A stretch of 64,000 nucleotides of DNA from Vibrio sp. S9_S30. GTDB lineage: Bacteria; Pseudomonadota; Gammaproteobacteria; Enterobacterales; Vibrionaceae. Made by a program: the position numbers and the translations under genes. Within the stretch, counting starts at the first letter, position 1. Each line of letters begins with the position of its first letter. Below, one piece after another: positions 52,339-60,532 of the stretch. Under the pieces are notes generated by a model. It was not told where the DNA came from and searched no databases. It saw nothing but the letters and a program-made list of their open reading frames with translations. The stretch spans positions 86,661-150,660 of the forward strand of contig NZ_JAAUWT010000015.1 of NCBI RefSeq assembly GCF_014694455.1, in the 5' to 3' direction.

Positions 52339-52738
52339 TATTATTCTTCCCTAGTTGGTTTTGGGGATAAGAAACCTTGCGATAGGAAAAAAGTATAGAA
52401 CTCAACGTTCGGCAAGAATCACACTTTGTCTTAATATGATTTGGGAAGAATTAAAGTGGAACTTGCTGAATATGAAGAAAAAAAATATGACATGGGTAAT
52501 CACACCGCTAAAATACCGCGGATTTGAGATGAAATACGAGACAAAATTTTTATTTTATAAACAGCTCATAAGTGAGAACCAGATCACCTTATAGGGAAAT
52601 CATTCTCGCTTTTGCGCTCTATTTTATGAAAAAGAACAGATTCGCCACAAAAAGAGGTGGAGTACGGACAAGGTGTGCGAATAGCGAGTTCTCGCAAAAG
52701 TGTGCTAAATACTGCGCTCTCATTGGTAACGGTGAAGG
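52339..52738. other. Region upstream of the chemoreceptor, next to the fruB wreck
   Basis: About 400 bases with no gene. Contains the chemoreceptor promoter. I looked for the missing fruB IIA-domain codons in all frames and did not find them, so that part seems deleted. Confidence 0.5.
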
Positions 52739-53011
52739 ATGCCTGTACCTTTCTCGGTAAGGAATATGTATGGGTTGCACGCTCGATAAGATGCCATGTT
52801 GATCACAGAAGCTAAGAAGTTTGAATCGATGATAAAAGTTGAAAACCTTAATGGTAACGAAAACCCCGCTCACGCCAAAAGCCGAATAGAAGTGATTACC
52901 TTGGGCGTAACACGTGGCAATGAATTGGCATTCACCGATTTGGGATCCGAAGCCCAGCAATCACTAGATGCCATTGGTGTCGTGATTGAATCAAGCTTAG
53001 GTCAAGGATAA
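52739..53011 (+). pseudogene. fruB: Remnant of fruB: broken HPr-like domain of the fructose PTS protein
   Basis: In the frame of 52796-53011, the sequence upstream of the ATG reads 'PFSVRNMYGLHAR', stop, 'DAMLITEAKKFESMIKVEN' and on through 'ALIKE' HPr features 'EVITLGVTRGNELAFTDLGS' and 'AIGVVIESSLGQG'. This is the C-terminal HPr (FPr) domain of FruB, including the phosphorylatable histidine in GLHAR, interrupted by one TAA codon right after it. The N-terminal IIA and middle domains are absent. The remaining open frame (71 codons from 52796) lacks the histidine and cannot work as HPr. fruK follows 4 bases later. Confidence 0.82.
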
Positions 53012-53015
53012 TTGG

Positions 53016-53975
53016 ATGAAAAATATAGTCACCGTTACCCTAAATCCAGCGCTCGATTTAACTGGAACGCTGGATACACTCAATCAGGGCAGTGTCAGCT
53101 TGGTCAATGAAAGTGCGTTTCACGCCGCTGGCAAAGGTGTCAATGTCGCGCGTGTGCTCAAAGAACTTGGCGCAAAGGTAACCGTGACAGGCTTCTTGGG
53201 CAAAGAGAACCAAGAAATGTTTTGTCGGCTTTTCGATCACATGAATGTGAATGACCAATTCATCCGAGTAAAGGGCGCAACCCGCATCAATGTAAAGCTC
53301 GTAGAGCGCAATAAGTCCATCAGCGACATCAACTTCCCGGGTGTCACTGTTACAAAAGAAGATAAACGTCGTTTTGAAAACAAGATGTTAGAACTCGCGA
53401 AAAACCACGACTTATTTGTTCTCGCGGGCAGTTTGCCACGTGGTATCACTCCGCTTGAGTGCGCAAACTGGATAAAAGTGCTCACCAAGCTTGGTAAGAA
53501 AGTCGTGTTCGATAGCAGCCGTGAAGCATTATTTCATGGTATTCAGTCCACCCCTTGGCTCATCAAACCTAATGAAGAAGAATTGGGGTACTTGGTTAAC
53601 CAGCGCCTTTCAAGTATTGAGGCGTGCATAGAAGCCTCTACCACTCTTGATGTGCGTTTTAAAAATTCACAACCTATTGAAAATATGGTTATTTCTATGG
53701 GTAACAAAGGGGTTCTTTGGCGAAGAGACGATCACTGGCTGCACGCCAAACCACCCAAAGTAGACATTGTGAGTACCGTTGGTGCCGGAGACACACTGGT
53801 AGCTGGAATGTGTTGGGGTCACCTAAATCACTGGGGCGATGAACAGACCCTATCATTCGCGACAGCTTTATCCGCGCTAGCGGTTTCACAAGTCGGTGTT
53901 GGGGGTTTCGCTCTCAACAAAGTATCGGCACTGCAACACCGCATACAGATAAGGGAAATCTCCAAGACCTTTTGA
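53016..53975 (+). CDS. fruK: 1-phosphofructokinase FruK
   Basis: 319 residues, PfkB/ribokinase family. It phosphorylates fructose 1-phosphate to fructose 1,6-bisphosphate. N-terminal 'TVTLNPALDLTG' and 'AAGKGVNVARVLKELGA', and the C-terminal catalytic 'VSTVGAGDTLVAG' with the base aspartate in GAGD, all intact. It directly follows the broken fruB, but the transporter gene fruA that normally comes next is absent (a protease gene lies there, convergent). So the enzyme is intact while its supply of substrate from this locus is gone; another fructose locus may exist elsewhere. Confidence 0.93.
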   Translation: MKNIVTVTLNPALDLTGTLDTLNQGSVSLVNESAFHAAGKGVNVARVLKELGAKVTVTGFLGKENQEMFCRLFDHMNVNDQFIRVKGATRINVKLVERNKSISDINFPGVTVTKEDKRRFENKMLELAKNHDLFVLAGSLPRGITPLECANWIKVLTKLGKKVVFDSSREALFHGIQSTPWLIKPNEEELGYLVNQRLSSIEACIEASTTLDVRFKNSQPIENMVISMGNKGVLWRRDDHWLHAKPPKVDIVSTVGAGDTLVAGMCWGHLNHWGDEQTLSFATALSALAVSQVGVGGFALNKVSALQHRIQIREISKTF

Positions 53976-54009
53976 AGCGATCTTTGTCCTTTAATGACAA
54001 AGCACTTAC

Positions 54010-55026
54010 TTAAAATGACTCGGTTTGGGATCTCACTTGCTGCCTCCCAAAGGCAGCCATCAGTAACAACATCATAACTAACAGGCCTACGCTGCCTGCT
54101 TTTGAAGTCGGGTTGCTTGTTTCTTCCGTTTCTGGCTCGGATTTGGGCACGAGCACTTCCGAAGTCGATCCATTGACCGAGTATTTGGGCGTTTCGTTCC
54201 CAGCTAGTACGCTGTTTATCCATGGAACATAATCTAGCACCTCAGTAAACACCCCATGTACCGAGACTGATGGGTTGCCGCATACGCTAGGACCAAAACT
54301 TGCGATACCGATTTGAATGTACTTGCCACCATCAAACCATAATAGTGGCCCGCCGGAGTCCCCCTGACAGATAGCCCCATACAACCCCGTTGTGGCATTG
54401 TAGTTGCCTTGAGTACAGAGGTGCCCTTCTTGCACGGAAGCAAATGAGGTACAGGTCACTTGGTCAACGTAATTCAACGTCACCTGAAGTAGGTGATCGG
54501 AACTGTCGTAGCTGGATTGGGTATTCCCATGCCCAACCGCTTGGAACGTTGCCCCGTTGATTCGGTAATTTGCAACATCATCACTAACAGGCAATGGAAC
54601 AAATTGAGAAGAGGAAACGCCTTGGATCGCATACTCCAGTTCGATGATGGCGATGTCGTTCCGCCATAGATAGTTTGAGCTATCTTGGTAATCGTCTCGA
54701 TAGTAAAAAGATTTCGCTGGTATTTTCTGAGCACTACTAAAATCGCCCTCGCGCTCTAACTGCAATACGACAGTTGTGTATTTGTTGTAATAATTATCTT
54801 GGACGCAATGCGCTGCTGTCATTACGTGTTGCGCGTCTAGAATGGTTGCCCCACAGTAGTTACCGTAGTAACCGTAATCTTCACGTCTGTCGTAGTAAAG
54901 GCTTGCCATATACGGATAAGAGGAAATGTAAGCGTTGTTTCCGTTAACAATCGTTGGTGAAATGTGCTGTGCACTTACTGCGTATTGAGCTGAAAAAATA
55001 AATATGAAAAACAATACATTGCGCAT
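54010..55026 (-). CDS. Secreted trypsin-like serine protease with C-terminal sorting tail
   Basis: 338 residues from the ATG at 55026 (GGGGAGAG six bases upstream; an earlier in-frame start at 55047 is less likely). Signal peptide (MRNVLFFIFIFSAQYAVSA, cleavage before 'QHISP'). Trypsin domain with 'TAAHCV' histidine, 'RNDIAIIEL' aspartate and 'CQGDSGGPLL' serine, activation around 'IVNGNNAY'. The C-terminus is a GlyGly-CTERM-like tail: 'SKAGSVGLLVMMLLLMAAFG' then basic RQQVR. Similar proteins in Vibrio (VesB/VesC) leave by type II secretion, with the tail processed by a rhomboid protease. Confidence 0.9.
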   Translation of the reverse strand: MRNVLFFIFIFSAQYAVSAQHISPTIVNGNNAYISSYPYMASLYYDRREDYGYYGNYCGATILDAQHVMTAAHCVQDNYYNKYTTVVLQLEREGDFSSAQKIPAKSFYYRDDYQDSSNYLWRNDIAIIELEYAIQGVSSSQFVPLPVSDDVANYRINGATFQAVGHGNTQSSYDSSDHLLQVTLNYVDQVTCTSFASVQEGHLCTQGNYNATTGLYGAICQGDSGGPLLWFDGGKYIQIGIASFGPSVCGNPSVSVHGVFTEVLDYVPWINSVLAGNETPKYSVNGSTSEVLVPKSEPETEETSNPTSKAGSVGLLVMMLLLMAAFGRQQVRSQTESF

Positions 55027-55047
55027 CGAACTCTCCCCATCAAACAT

Positions 55048-55365
55048 CCAAAGATATTTAAGTTCTATAGAAATAGTAGGAGAGATTTAAGTTAATTGGC
55101 TTAATTTAAATGAGTATTACCCATCACCAATGAGTTAACCTATCGATCACACACCAATAATTCATTGCTTACTTTTCCATTTTCGACAAGTTATTCATTC
55201 ACCTCAACACTCAAAAAGAGCCCATTATGAAAGCCACACTTTCAGTAGTTAACGTTTTTCTAATGCATTACTCACGTTTGCGAGTCACTCCCGCCAGAAT
55301 CAATAGCACTATTAAAAGCCAATCGTCGAACCATCACTTTTACCAGTCTCTATGCCCAAACTGTA
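55048..55365. other. Gap between two protease genes, containing a protease-tail relic
   Basis: 318 bases. The right end (55268-55350) encodes, on the minus strand, a broken sorting tail described separately; the left end holds the promoter of the protease at 54010-55026. Confidence 0.55.
55268..55350 (-). pseudogene. Vestigial C-terminal sorting tail of a third protease-like gene
   Basis: Just beyond the stop of the protease gene at 55366-56343, the minus strand reads 'ETGKSDGSTIGF' then, after a frameshift, 'LLIVLLILAGVTRKRE' and a stop. This is the pattern of the tails next door (polar Gly/Ser linker, hydrophobic helix, basic end; compare 'ETTGSSGSSFGLYSLAAI' and RRRR). It cannot be expressed as one product. 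It looks like what is left after recombination or deletion among repeated protease genes. Confidence 0.6.
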
Positions 55366-56343
55366 TTATCTGATGCTCACTCTTCTTCTACGCAAATAAC
55401 CCATAAAACAAATCGCAGCCAACGAATATAAACCAAACGACGATCCTGAGCTGCCAGTCGTTTCGTCAAAATAAGCAAGCCTTTTGGCATGAGTTGACGT
55501 ATATGTAGGGTTTACTGAACCCGACAACACTTTGTCTATCCAGCTCGCATGCTCGTACAAATCGGTATATACAGTTGTAACTTGTGAATGAACACCACAT
55601 ATTGTATTTCCGAAACTTGTTACCCCAACCTGAATATTGTTGTTGCCGTCTTTAATGTACACAGGACCACCCGAGTCCCCACGACAAGCACCATTATGCA
55701 GCCCTGTATTGGGATTACGTGCGCCAGTCATACAAAGGTAAGAACTATCAACGTTACTGTGAGCCAAGCTACAGGTAGCCGTATCGACAAAACTTAGGTC
55801 TGTTTTCTGAAGCATGTTGCTCTCTGTTTCGCTCGAGCTATCTGTTATACCGTGACCAACCGTTACAAATAAATTGGACGATGTTACCGCGTAGTTTTTA
55901 TTAGATGGACGCTTGATGGCTACATTATTTACATCAATATTCCGAGGTGACTCAAGCTTTAAAATCGCGATATCGTGCTTCAAAGTCGGGCTATCCCAAT
56001 TTGGATGAATATAAATTTCACTCACCTGATACCGGGATACATTAGAGGGATAATCTGTTTTGTATTGAAGTTGGGGAACAACTTTAGTGAACAGCTGAAC
56101 ATCTGCCCGATCACCAACACAGTGTGCTGCCGTTAATACATAGTTCGCATTCAGTGTTGTTCCACCACAATACAAGCTTCCATACTGTTGGTTATACTCA
56201 AACGCATCAAGGTACAAGTTAACAATTGAGGGGAAGTCCTGAGTCGAGGCATATGTTCCGTTAATTATAAATGGACTAACAGTAATCGACGCTACACTGG
56301 CAAATGGCAGAATCGCAAGTAATGTAATCACAGACCTAGTCAT
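55366..56343 (-). CDS. Second secreted trypsin-like serine protease with sorting tail
   Basis: 325 residues. Signal peptide (TRSVITLLAILPFASVASI), 'IINGTYAS'-like activation site, 'TAAHCVG' histidine, 'KHDIAILKL' aspartate, 'CRGDSGGPVY' serine. C-terminal tail 'GSSGSSFGLYSLAAICFMGY' then RRRRVSIR, a GlyGly-CTERM-like signal. It is a diverged paralogue of the protease at 54010-55026. Probably exported by type II secretion and processed at the outer surface. Substrate unknown. Confidence 0.9.
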   Translation of the reverse strand: MTRSVITLLAILPFASVASITVSPFIINGTYASTQDFPSIVNLYLDAFEYNQQYGSLYCGGTTLNANYVLTAAHCVGDRADVQLFTKVVPQLQYKTDYPSNVSRYQVSEIYIHPNWDSPTLKHDIAILKLESPRNIDVNNVAIKRPSNKNYAVTSSNLFVTVGHGITDSSSETESNMLQKTDLSFVDTATCSLAHSNVDSSYLCMTGARNPNTGLHNGACRGDSGGPVYIKDGNNNIQVGVTSFGNTICGVHSQVTTVYTDLYEHASWIDKVLSGSVNPTYTSTHAKRLAYFDETTGSSGSSFGLYSLAAICFMGYLRRRRVSIR

Positions 56344-56473
56344 ATTGTTTCTCTCGTTCGATATTTCTCAAATGTCCTTTTGAGCATCACTCTATCGAAT
56401 AATGGACATCAATTCTATTCATCAGATCAATATACTTGATACCTCAAATGTAATTAGTTGTAAGTATGGATAT

Positions 56474-56508
56474 AAAAAAACAGCCACTCCGTAAAGAATA
56501 GCTGCTCA
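56474..56508 (-). terminator. Terminator of gcvT
   Basis: On the minus strand a short imperfect stem (AGCTATT...GGCTG) with CAGCT/GGCTG pairing is followed by seven T bases. The stem is weak but the T run is good. Confidence 0.55.
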
Positions 56509-56527
56509 AATTCTGGTTTAAGATGCG

Positions 56528-57643
56528 TTAGCCGCGATAATAGCGCTGCGGTACAAACGGCATTTTCTCGACAGTCATTGCCAGTTTTTTGCCTCGTACT
56601 TCAGCAAATACTTCAGTACCAATCGCGGCAAACTCTGCCTTTACATACCCCATAGAGACTGGCTTACCCGCTGTAGGGCCTGCTGTACCACTGGTTACGA
56701 TACCAATTTCATTGTCGTCAGCATCAAAAAGTTTTGCGCCTTCACGCACAGGGGCTTTGGTTTGACCAATTAAACCAATGCGTTTACGAGACACCTCTTT
56801 CGTCGCGATTTGATCAAGGATAATCTCTGCGCCTGGGAAACCGCCAGCGCGCTCACCCTCTGCACGGCGAACTTTTTGAATACCCCATAGTAAGCTTGCC
56901 TCAACAGGTGTCGTCGTTGTGTCTAGATCGTGACCGTACAGACACAGACCACACTCCAAACGCAATGAATCACGTGCACCAAGACCAATCCACTCCACTT
57001 CAGAGAATTCAGTTAGAGCGCGGGCTAATTCTTCCGCTTTATCTGCTGATACAGAGATTTCGTAACCATCTTCGCCCGTGTAGCCAGAACGGCTTACCAA
57101 GCATTTTTCACCCAAAATTTCAATTTCTCGGGCATCCATAAACACCATGTCAGACACATCTGGTGCGATGCGCGCAAGTACTGCGGCAGCCTTAGGACCT
57201 TGTAGCGCAAGCAAAGCACGATCTTCAATGACTTCTAATTCAACCGATCCCGGCAAGTTTGCACGCAGATGGGCAATGTCCTGCTCTTTACACGCCGCAT
57301 TAACGACCACAAATAGATGATCACCGAAATTTGCCACCATTAGGTCATCCATAATGCCGCCATCCTCATTAGTGAAGAATGCGTAGCGCTGGTTACCTAC
57401 TGGAAGGTCAATAATATCAACCGGAACCAGCGCTTCTAATGCCTTTGCGGCATCGGCACCGTGAAGCTTCAGTTGCCCCATGTGTGATACATCGAACAAG
57501 CCAGCCGCATCACGTGTATGCAAATGCTCTTTCTTCACACCCAGTGGGTACTGAACAGGCATATCGTATCCGGCGAACGGCACCATTTTCGCGCCGACTT
57601 CAACATGAAGTGCGTGCAGTGGGGTTTTCAGTAATTCAGTCAT
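56528..57643 (-). CDS. gcvT: Glycine cleavage system T protein (aminomethyltransferase) GcvT
   Basis: 371 residues from the ATG at 57643 (GGAG lies eight bases upstream; the ATG at 57655 overlaps this site). It transfers the methylene group from the aminomethyl-lipoyl GcvH to tetrahydrofolate, releasing ammonia. Features: 'MVPFAGYDMPVQYP', 'GLFDVSHMGQLKLHG', 'SRSGYTGEDGYEIS', 'GLGARDSLRLECGLCLYGHD' pattern. It is separated from gcvH and gcvP, which are transcribed the other way beyond the XRE gene. Confidence 0.95.
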   Translation of the reverse strand: MTELLKTPLHALHVEVGAKMVPFAGYDMPVQYPLGVKKEHLHTRDAAGLFDVSHMGQLKLHGADAAKALEALVPVDIIDLPVGNQRYAFFTNEDGGIMDDLMVANFGDHLFVVVNAACKEQDIAHLRANLPGSVELEVIEDRALLALQGPKAAAVLARIAPDVSDMVFMDAREIEILGEKCLVSRSGYTGEDGYEISVSADKAEELARALTEFSEVEWIGLGARDSLRLECGLCLYGHDLDTTTTPVEASLLWGIQKVRRAEGERAGGFPGAEIILDQIATKEVSRKRIGLIGQTKAPVREGAKLFDADDNEIGIVTSGTAGPTAGKPVSMGYVKAEFAAIGTEVFAEVRGKKLAMTVEKMPFVPQRYYRG

Positions 57644-58022
57644 CGTATTCTCCATATCGCCAAGTCCTGGCTGACTTCGTCGACGTTTAAAACTGGCCTA
57701 AAGGGCAACGGTTCGTTTCCCTATTTATAAAAAACAAAGACAGCCGATGGCGCTTTACCATCAAATACTGTCTTTTCCCTTTGCAAAGACACAAAGATGT
57801 TTCTACAAAGTTAAGATTTGTTTCCAATAGTAGATAAAGTTGACTTGGTTTTAAACCGTTCAGGCACATAAGATCCGTAAATTTGTGATATTTCACAACT
57901 TTGTTACATCATACGTTGGTTTGTTTTTTGGGCATTTACTGTGAAATATCGTATTAAATTAGGCAGTTATGAACGCAAAGCAAACGTTTGCCTTCACTAT
58001 AAGAAACTTAGTCAAATGAGCG
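57644..58022. other. gcvT promoter region with several candidate operators
   Basis: 379 bases without a gene. Contains TTTCCAATAG (57821-57830), a palindrome TTGTGATATTTCACAA (57883-57898), a second copy of TGTGAAATATC (57940-57950, with 57887-57897 its reverse complement), and a strong PurR-like box (57978-57993). Confidence 0.6.
57978..57993. promoter_or_regulatory. Strong PurR-like box upstream of gcvT
   Basis: AAGCAAACGTTTGCCT matches the PurR consensus ACGCAAACGTTTGCGT at 14 of 16 positions; the 12-base core GCAAACGTTTGC is perfectly palindromic. The glycine cleavage genes are PurR targets in E. coli. Confidence 0.7.
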
Positions 58023-58646
58023 TTATTTTGCCGTTACCCATAAAATTTGGGCGTCTTCATCGCTGGTTGAGACTAACATATGTCCCATATTTGCGTCATA
58101 GTAAACGCTATCACCGACTGTCATCGAAACGGGTTCGTAGAACTCAGAATAGAACAAAACATCGCCTTCCAAAATCAATAAAAATTCTTCTCCATCATGG
58201 CGAATCCAATCTTTGTAGTCTTCAAAACTCCTCGCACGTATGCGGCTTTTGAAAGGCATCATTTTTTTATTAGAAAGTTGAGTTGCCAGTAGCTCATGTT
58301 CGTAAGTTGGCGTTGGATGCGGTTTTCCCTCTCCAGATCGTGTCATGTCTCGCCTACCTGTTGCCACTTTTTTTCTTGGTGGTTCAAACAGTTGAGGCAT
58401 ATCTATGCGCAAACCATTGGTCAATTTTTGCATGGCTTGGAACGTAGGAGAAATTTGTTCATTTTCTATTTTAGAAAGCGTTGATCGAGCAAGCCCAGTG
58501 CGCTTACTGGCATCTTCCAAAGTAAGACCAAGCTTCATCCGAATTTCTTTTAAGCGCTTTCCCAGTTTCAACGGTTCAATATTCTCGTCTTGGGGTTCCT
58601 TTGCAAGCGTTACAGATGGGTACTCATCATAGATGTCTTCAGGCAT
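58023..58646 (-). CDS. XRE-cupin transcriptional regulator of the glycine cluster
   Basis: 207 residues. HTH_3 (about 28-82): 'LGKRLKEIRMKLGLTLED', 'KRTGLARSTLSKIENEQISP'. C-terminal cupin (about 130-205): 'FLLILEGDVLFYSEFYEP', 'DSVYYDANMGHMLVS'. The cupin presumably binds a small ligand, perhaps glycine or a serine-cycle metabolite, and the HTH binds DNA. It lies between gcvT (same strand) and glyA (divergent), which suggests local control. Palindromes at 58766-58781 and half-sites upstream of gcvT are candidate operators. Confidence 0.88.
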   Translation of the reverse strand: MPEDIYDEYPSVTLAKEPQDENIEPLKLGKRLKEIRMKLGLTLEDASKRTGLARSTLSKIENEQISPTFQAMQKLTNGLRIDMPQLFEPPRKKVATGRRDMTRSGEGKPHPTPTYEHELLATQLSNKKMMPFKSRIRARSFEDYKDWIRHDGEEFLLILEGDVLFYSEFYEPVSMTVGDSVYYDANMGHMLVSTSDEDAQILWVTAK

Positions 58647-58765
58647 GCATCCCTCTTATTTCCATACTTCCTAGTGTTGTTCTTTTATTGTGCACACAGA
58701 CACGTGAACATGAAAGTAGTCAAATGAAATTAATCAGTGCGCTATGTATCAAAACAGGAAAACAT

Positions 58766-58781
58766 ATTTCCAATAGGAAAT
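58766..58781. promoter_or_regulatory. Palindrome, candidate operator of the XRE-cupin regulator
   Basis: ATTTCC-AATA-GGAAAT, perfect six-base arms, 120 bases upstream of the XRE start. Its part TTTCCAATAG recurs at 57821-57830 upstream of gcvT, the pattern expected for a shared regulator site. Confidence 0.45.
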
Positions 58782-58933
58782 TTTTGATTGATTGTCATCT
58801 CAACTAACGTTATGTTACAGCCTTGTTAGATGGGAAACTTTCTCGCACATTTCTAACGCATTATGTAATAGACCATTTACATACAAAAAACACTGCCATT
58901 CGAGTGCAACTTACCCTACAATCCGCACCGAAA

Positions 58934-58949
58934 AAGCAAACGTTTGGCT
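58934..58949. promoter_or_regulatory. PurR-like box upstream of glyA
   Basis: AAGCAAACGTTTGGCT matches the PurR consensus at 13 of 16 positions, about 190 bases before glyA. glyA is a PurR target in E. coli. Confidence 0.6.
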
Positions 58950-59140
58950 GAGGCATCCTATGAGATTGAATCAACCAATCCTGTTACGTAGTAAGCGGCG
59001 GAAATGAGAAGTTCACAGACTCGCACTGTTTTGGCTTCATAAAGCAAGCCATTTCAGAGAAACAAAGGAAGCCTGGCTTTAATGAAAGAACACGGTCAAT
59101 TTAGAGCCGTAGTAGCCAGACAAATGGAAGGTTATCTGCC

Positions 59141-60439
59141 ATGAACAACAAATCTTACCAAAATCACCGCCTTGAGAACTTCTTCTCTACTAACCTCTCT
59201 GCCACAGACGATGCCGTTTTTGCTGGAATCCAAGCGGAAAACGCACGTCAGAATGACCAAATAGAGCTTATCGCATCCGAAAACATCGTATCCAAAGCGG
59301 TGATGCAAGCCCAAGGCACATGCTTAACAAATAAGTACGCAGAAGGGTATCCAGGTCGTCGTTACTACGGTGGTTGTGAACACGTAGACACCGTAGAAAC
59401 CATTGCTATTGAACGTGCAAAGAAATTGTTCAACTGCGAATACGCCAACGTTCAGCCGCACTCTGGTGCTCAAGCAAATGGTGCAGTGAAGTTGGCATTG
59501 CTTCAACCAGGAGACACCATTTTAGGTATGTCTCTTGATGCGGGGGGACACCTAACACACGGTGCACGCCCTGCCCTTTCAGGTAAATGGTTTAACGCCG
59601 TTCAATATGGCGTAGACAAAGAAACATTAGAAATCAATTACGATGATGTTCTTGCGCTGGCAAAAGAACACCGACCCAAAATGATCATTGCGGGCGGCAG
59701 TGCTATCCCACGAGTGATTGATTTCGCTAAATTCCGCGACATTGCGGACGAGGTTGGCGCCATCCTGATGGTGGATATGGCACACATCGCCGGCCTTATC
59801 GCAACCGGTGCTCACCCGAGCCCATTACCTCATGCTCACGTTGTAACAACAACGACGCACAAAACACTTCGTGGACCTCGTGGTGGCATGATTCTCACCA
59901 ATCACGAAGACATCATCAAAAAAATCAACTCCGCAGTATTTCCTGGATTGCAAGGTGGCCCTTTAATGCATGTGATCGCTGCCAAAGCGGTCGCGTTCGG
60001 CGAAGCATTAGGTCCAGAATTCAAGACTTACATCGATACTGTGGTAAGTAACGCAAAAGTTTTAGCCGAAGTATTGCAAAATCGTGGCTGTGACATCGTG
60101 ACCAATGGCACCGACACGCACCTAATGCTGGTTGACCTTCGTCCTAAAGGGTTGAAAGGAAACCAAACAGAAGAAGCGTTGGAACGTGCAGGCATCACAT
60201 GCAACAAAAACGGCATACCATTCGATTCAGAGAAGCCTATGATTACATCAGGCATTCGCTTAGGTACGCCTGCCGGAACAAGCCGCGGTTTCGGAAATGA
60301 AGAATTTAAACTGATCGGAGAGTGGATTGGCGATGTGCTGGATGGCTTAGTAGAAAGCCCTGAAGGCAACGCAGACGTTGAACAACGCGTTAAAAAGCAA
60401 GTGAAAGACCTCTGCAGTCGCTTCCCACTTTATCTATAA
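59141..60439 (+). CDS. glyA: Serine hydroxymethyltransferase GlyA
   Basis: 432 residues, PLP enzyme that interconverts serine and glycine with tetrahydrofolate. 'IELIASENIVSKAVMQAQG', 'NKYAEGYPGRRYYGGCEHVD' pattern, 'MAHIAGLIATGAHPSPLPHA' and the PLP lysine in 'TTTTHKTLRGPRGG'. Length slightly over E. coli GlyA (417), from an N-terminal extension. Vibrio species usually carry another glyA on chromosome 1, so this is probably the copy devoted to glycine cleavage. gcvH follows after 93 bases containing a structured RNA candidate. Confidence 0.96.
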   Translation: MNNKSYQNHRLENFFSTNLSATDDAVFAGIQAENARQNDQIELIASENIVSKAVMQAQGTCLTNKYAEGYPGRRYYGGCEHVDTVETIAIERAKKLFNCEYANVQPHSGAQANGAVKLALLQPGDTILGMSLDAGGHLTHGARPALSGKWFNAVQYGVDKETLEINYDDVLALAKEHRPKMIIAGGSAIPRVIDFAKFRDIADEVGAILMVDMAHIAGLIATGAHPSPLPHAHVVTTTTHKTLRGPRGGMILTNHEDIIKKINSAVFPGLQGGPLMHVIAAKAVAFGEALGPEFKTYIDTVVSNAKVLAEVLQNRGCDIVTNGTDTHLMLVDLRPKGLKGNQTEEALERAGITCNKNGIPFDSEKPMITSGIRLGTPAGTSRGFGNEEFKLIGEWIGDVLDGLVESPEGNADVEQRVKKQVKDLCSRFPLYL

Positions 60440-60445
60440 AATAAC

Positions 60446-60500
60446 TAGGGTCAACGGATCTTTCGGGATGGGAATCACCACGAAAGGTCAACAGACCCTA
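60446..60500 (+). ncRNA. Structured RNA candidate between glyA and gcvH
   Basis: Two nested stems: outer TAGGGTC (60446-60452) with GACCCTA (60494-60500), and inner ATCTTTCG (60458-60465) with CGAAAGGT (60481-60488, one G-U pair) around a 15-base loop GGATGGGAATCACCA. There is no T run, so not a simple terminator. It lies 32 bases before the gcvH start and could set RNA stability or gcvH expression. It lacks the glycine riboswitch consensus. Confidence 0.45.
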
Positions 60501-60532
60501 TACATAACCTGGGAATTTTTGGAGACAAATCA

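Larger units (their letters stand above)
58647..59140. other. Divergent control region between the XRE gene and glyA
   Basis: 494 bases without a convincing gene. Contains the palindrome ATTTCC-AATA-GGAAAT (58766-58781) and a PurR-like box (58934-58949). I searched for the glycine riboswitch consensus and did not find it. Confidence 0.55.

Noticed and set aside
52572..52760. Intact N-terminal part of fruB in the 62-codon frame upstream
   Set aside because: Checked for IIA-domain motifs; the frame shows none.
55228..55374. Plus-strand frame starting MKATLSVVNVF between the proteases
   Set aside because: It runs opposite to the protease-tail relic, which explains the sequence better; no ribosome site of note.
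58647..60532. Glycine riboswitch in the glycine gene cluster
   Set aside because: Expected from context, but the conserved GGAGAG and CAGGxxAAAGGAC-type elements were not found before gcvT, glyA or gcvH.
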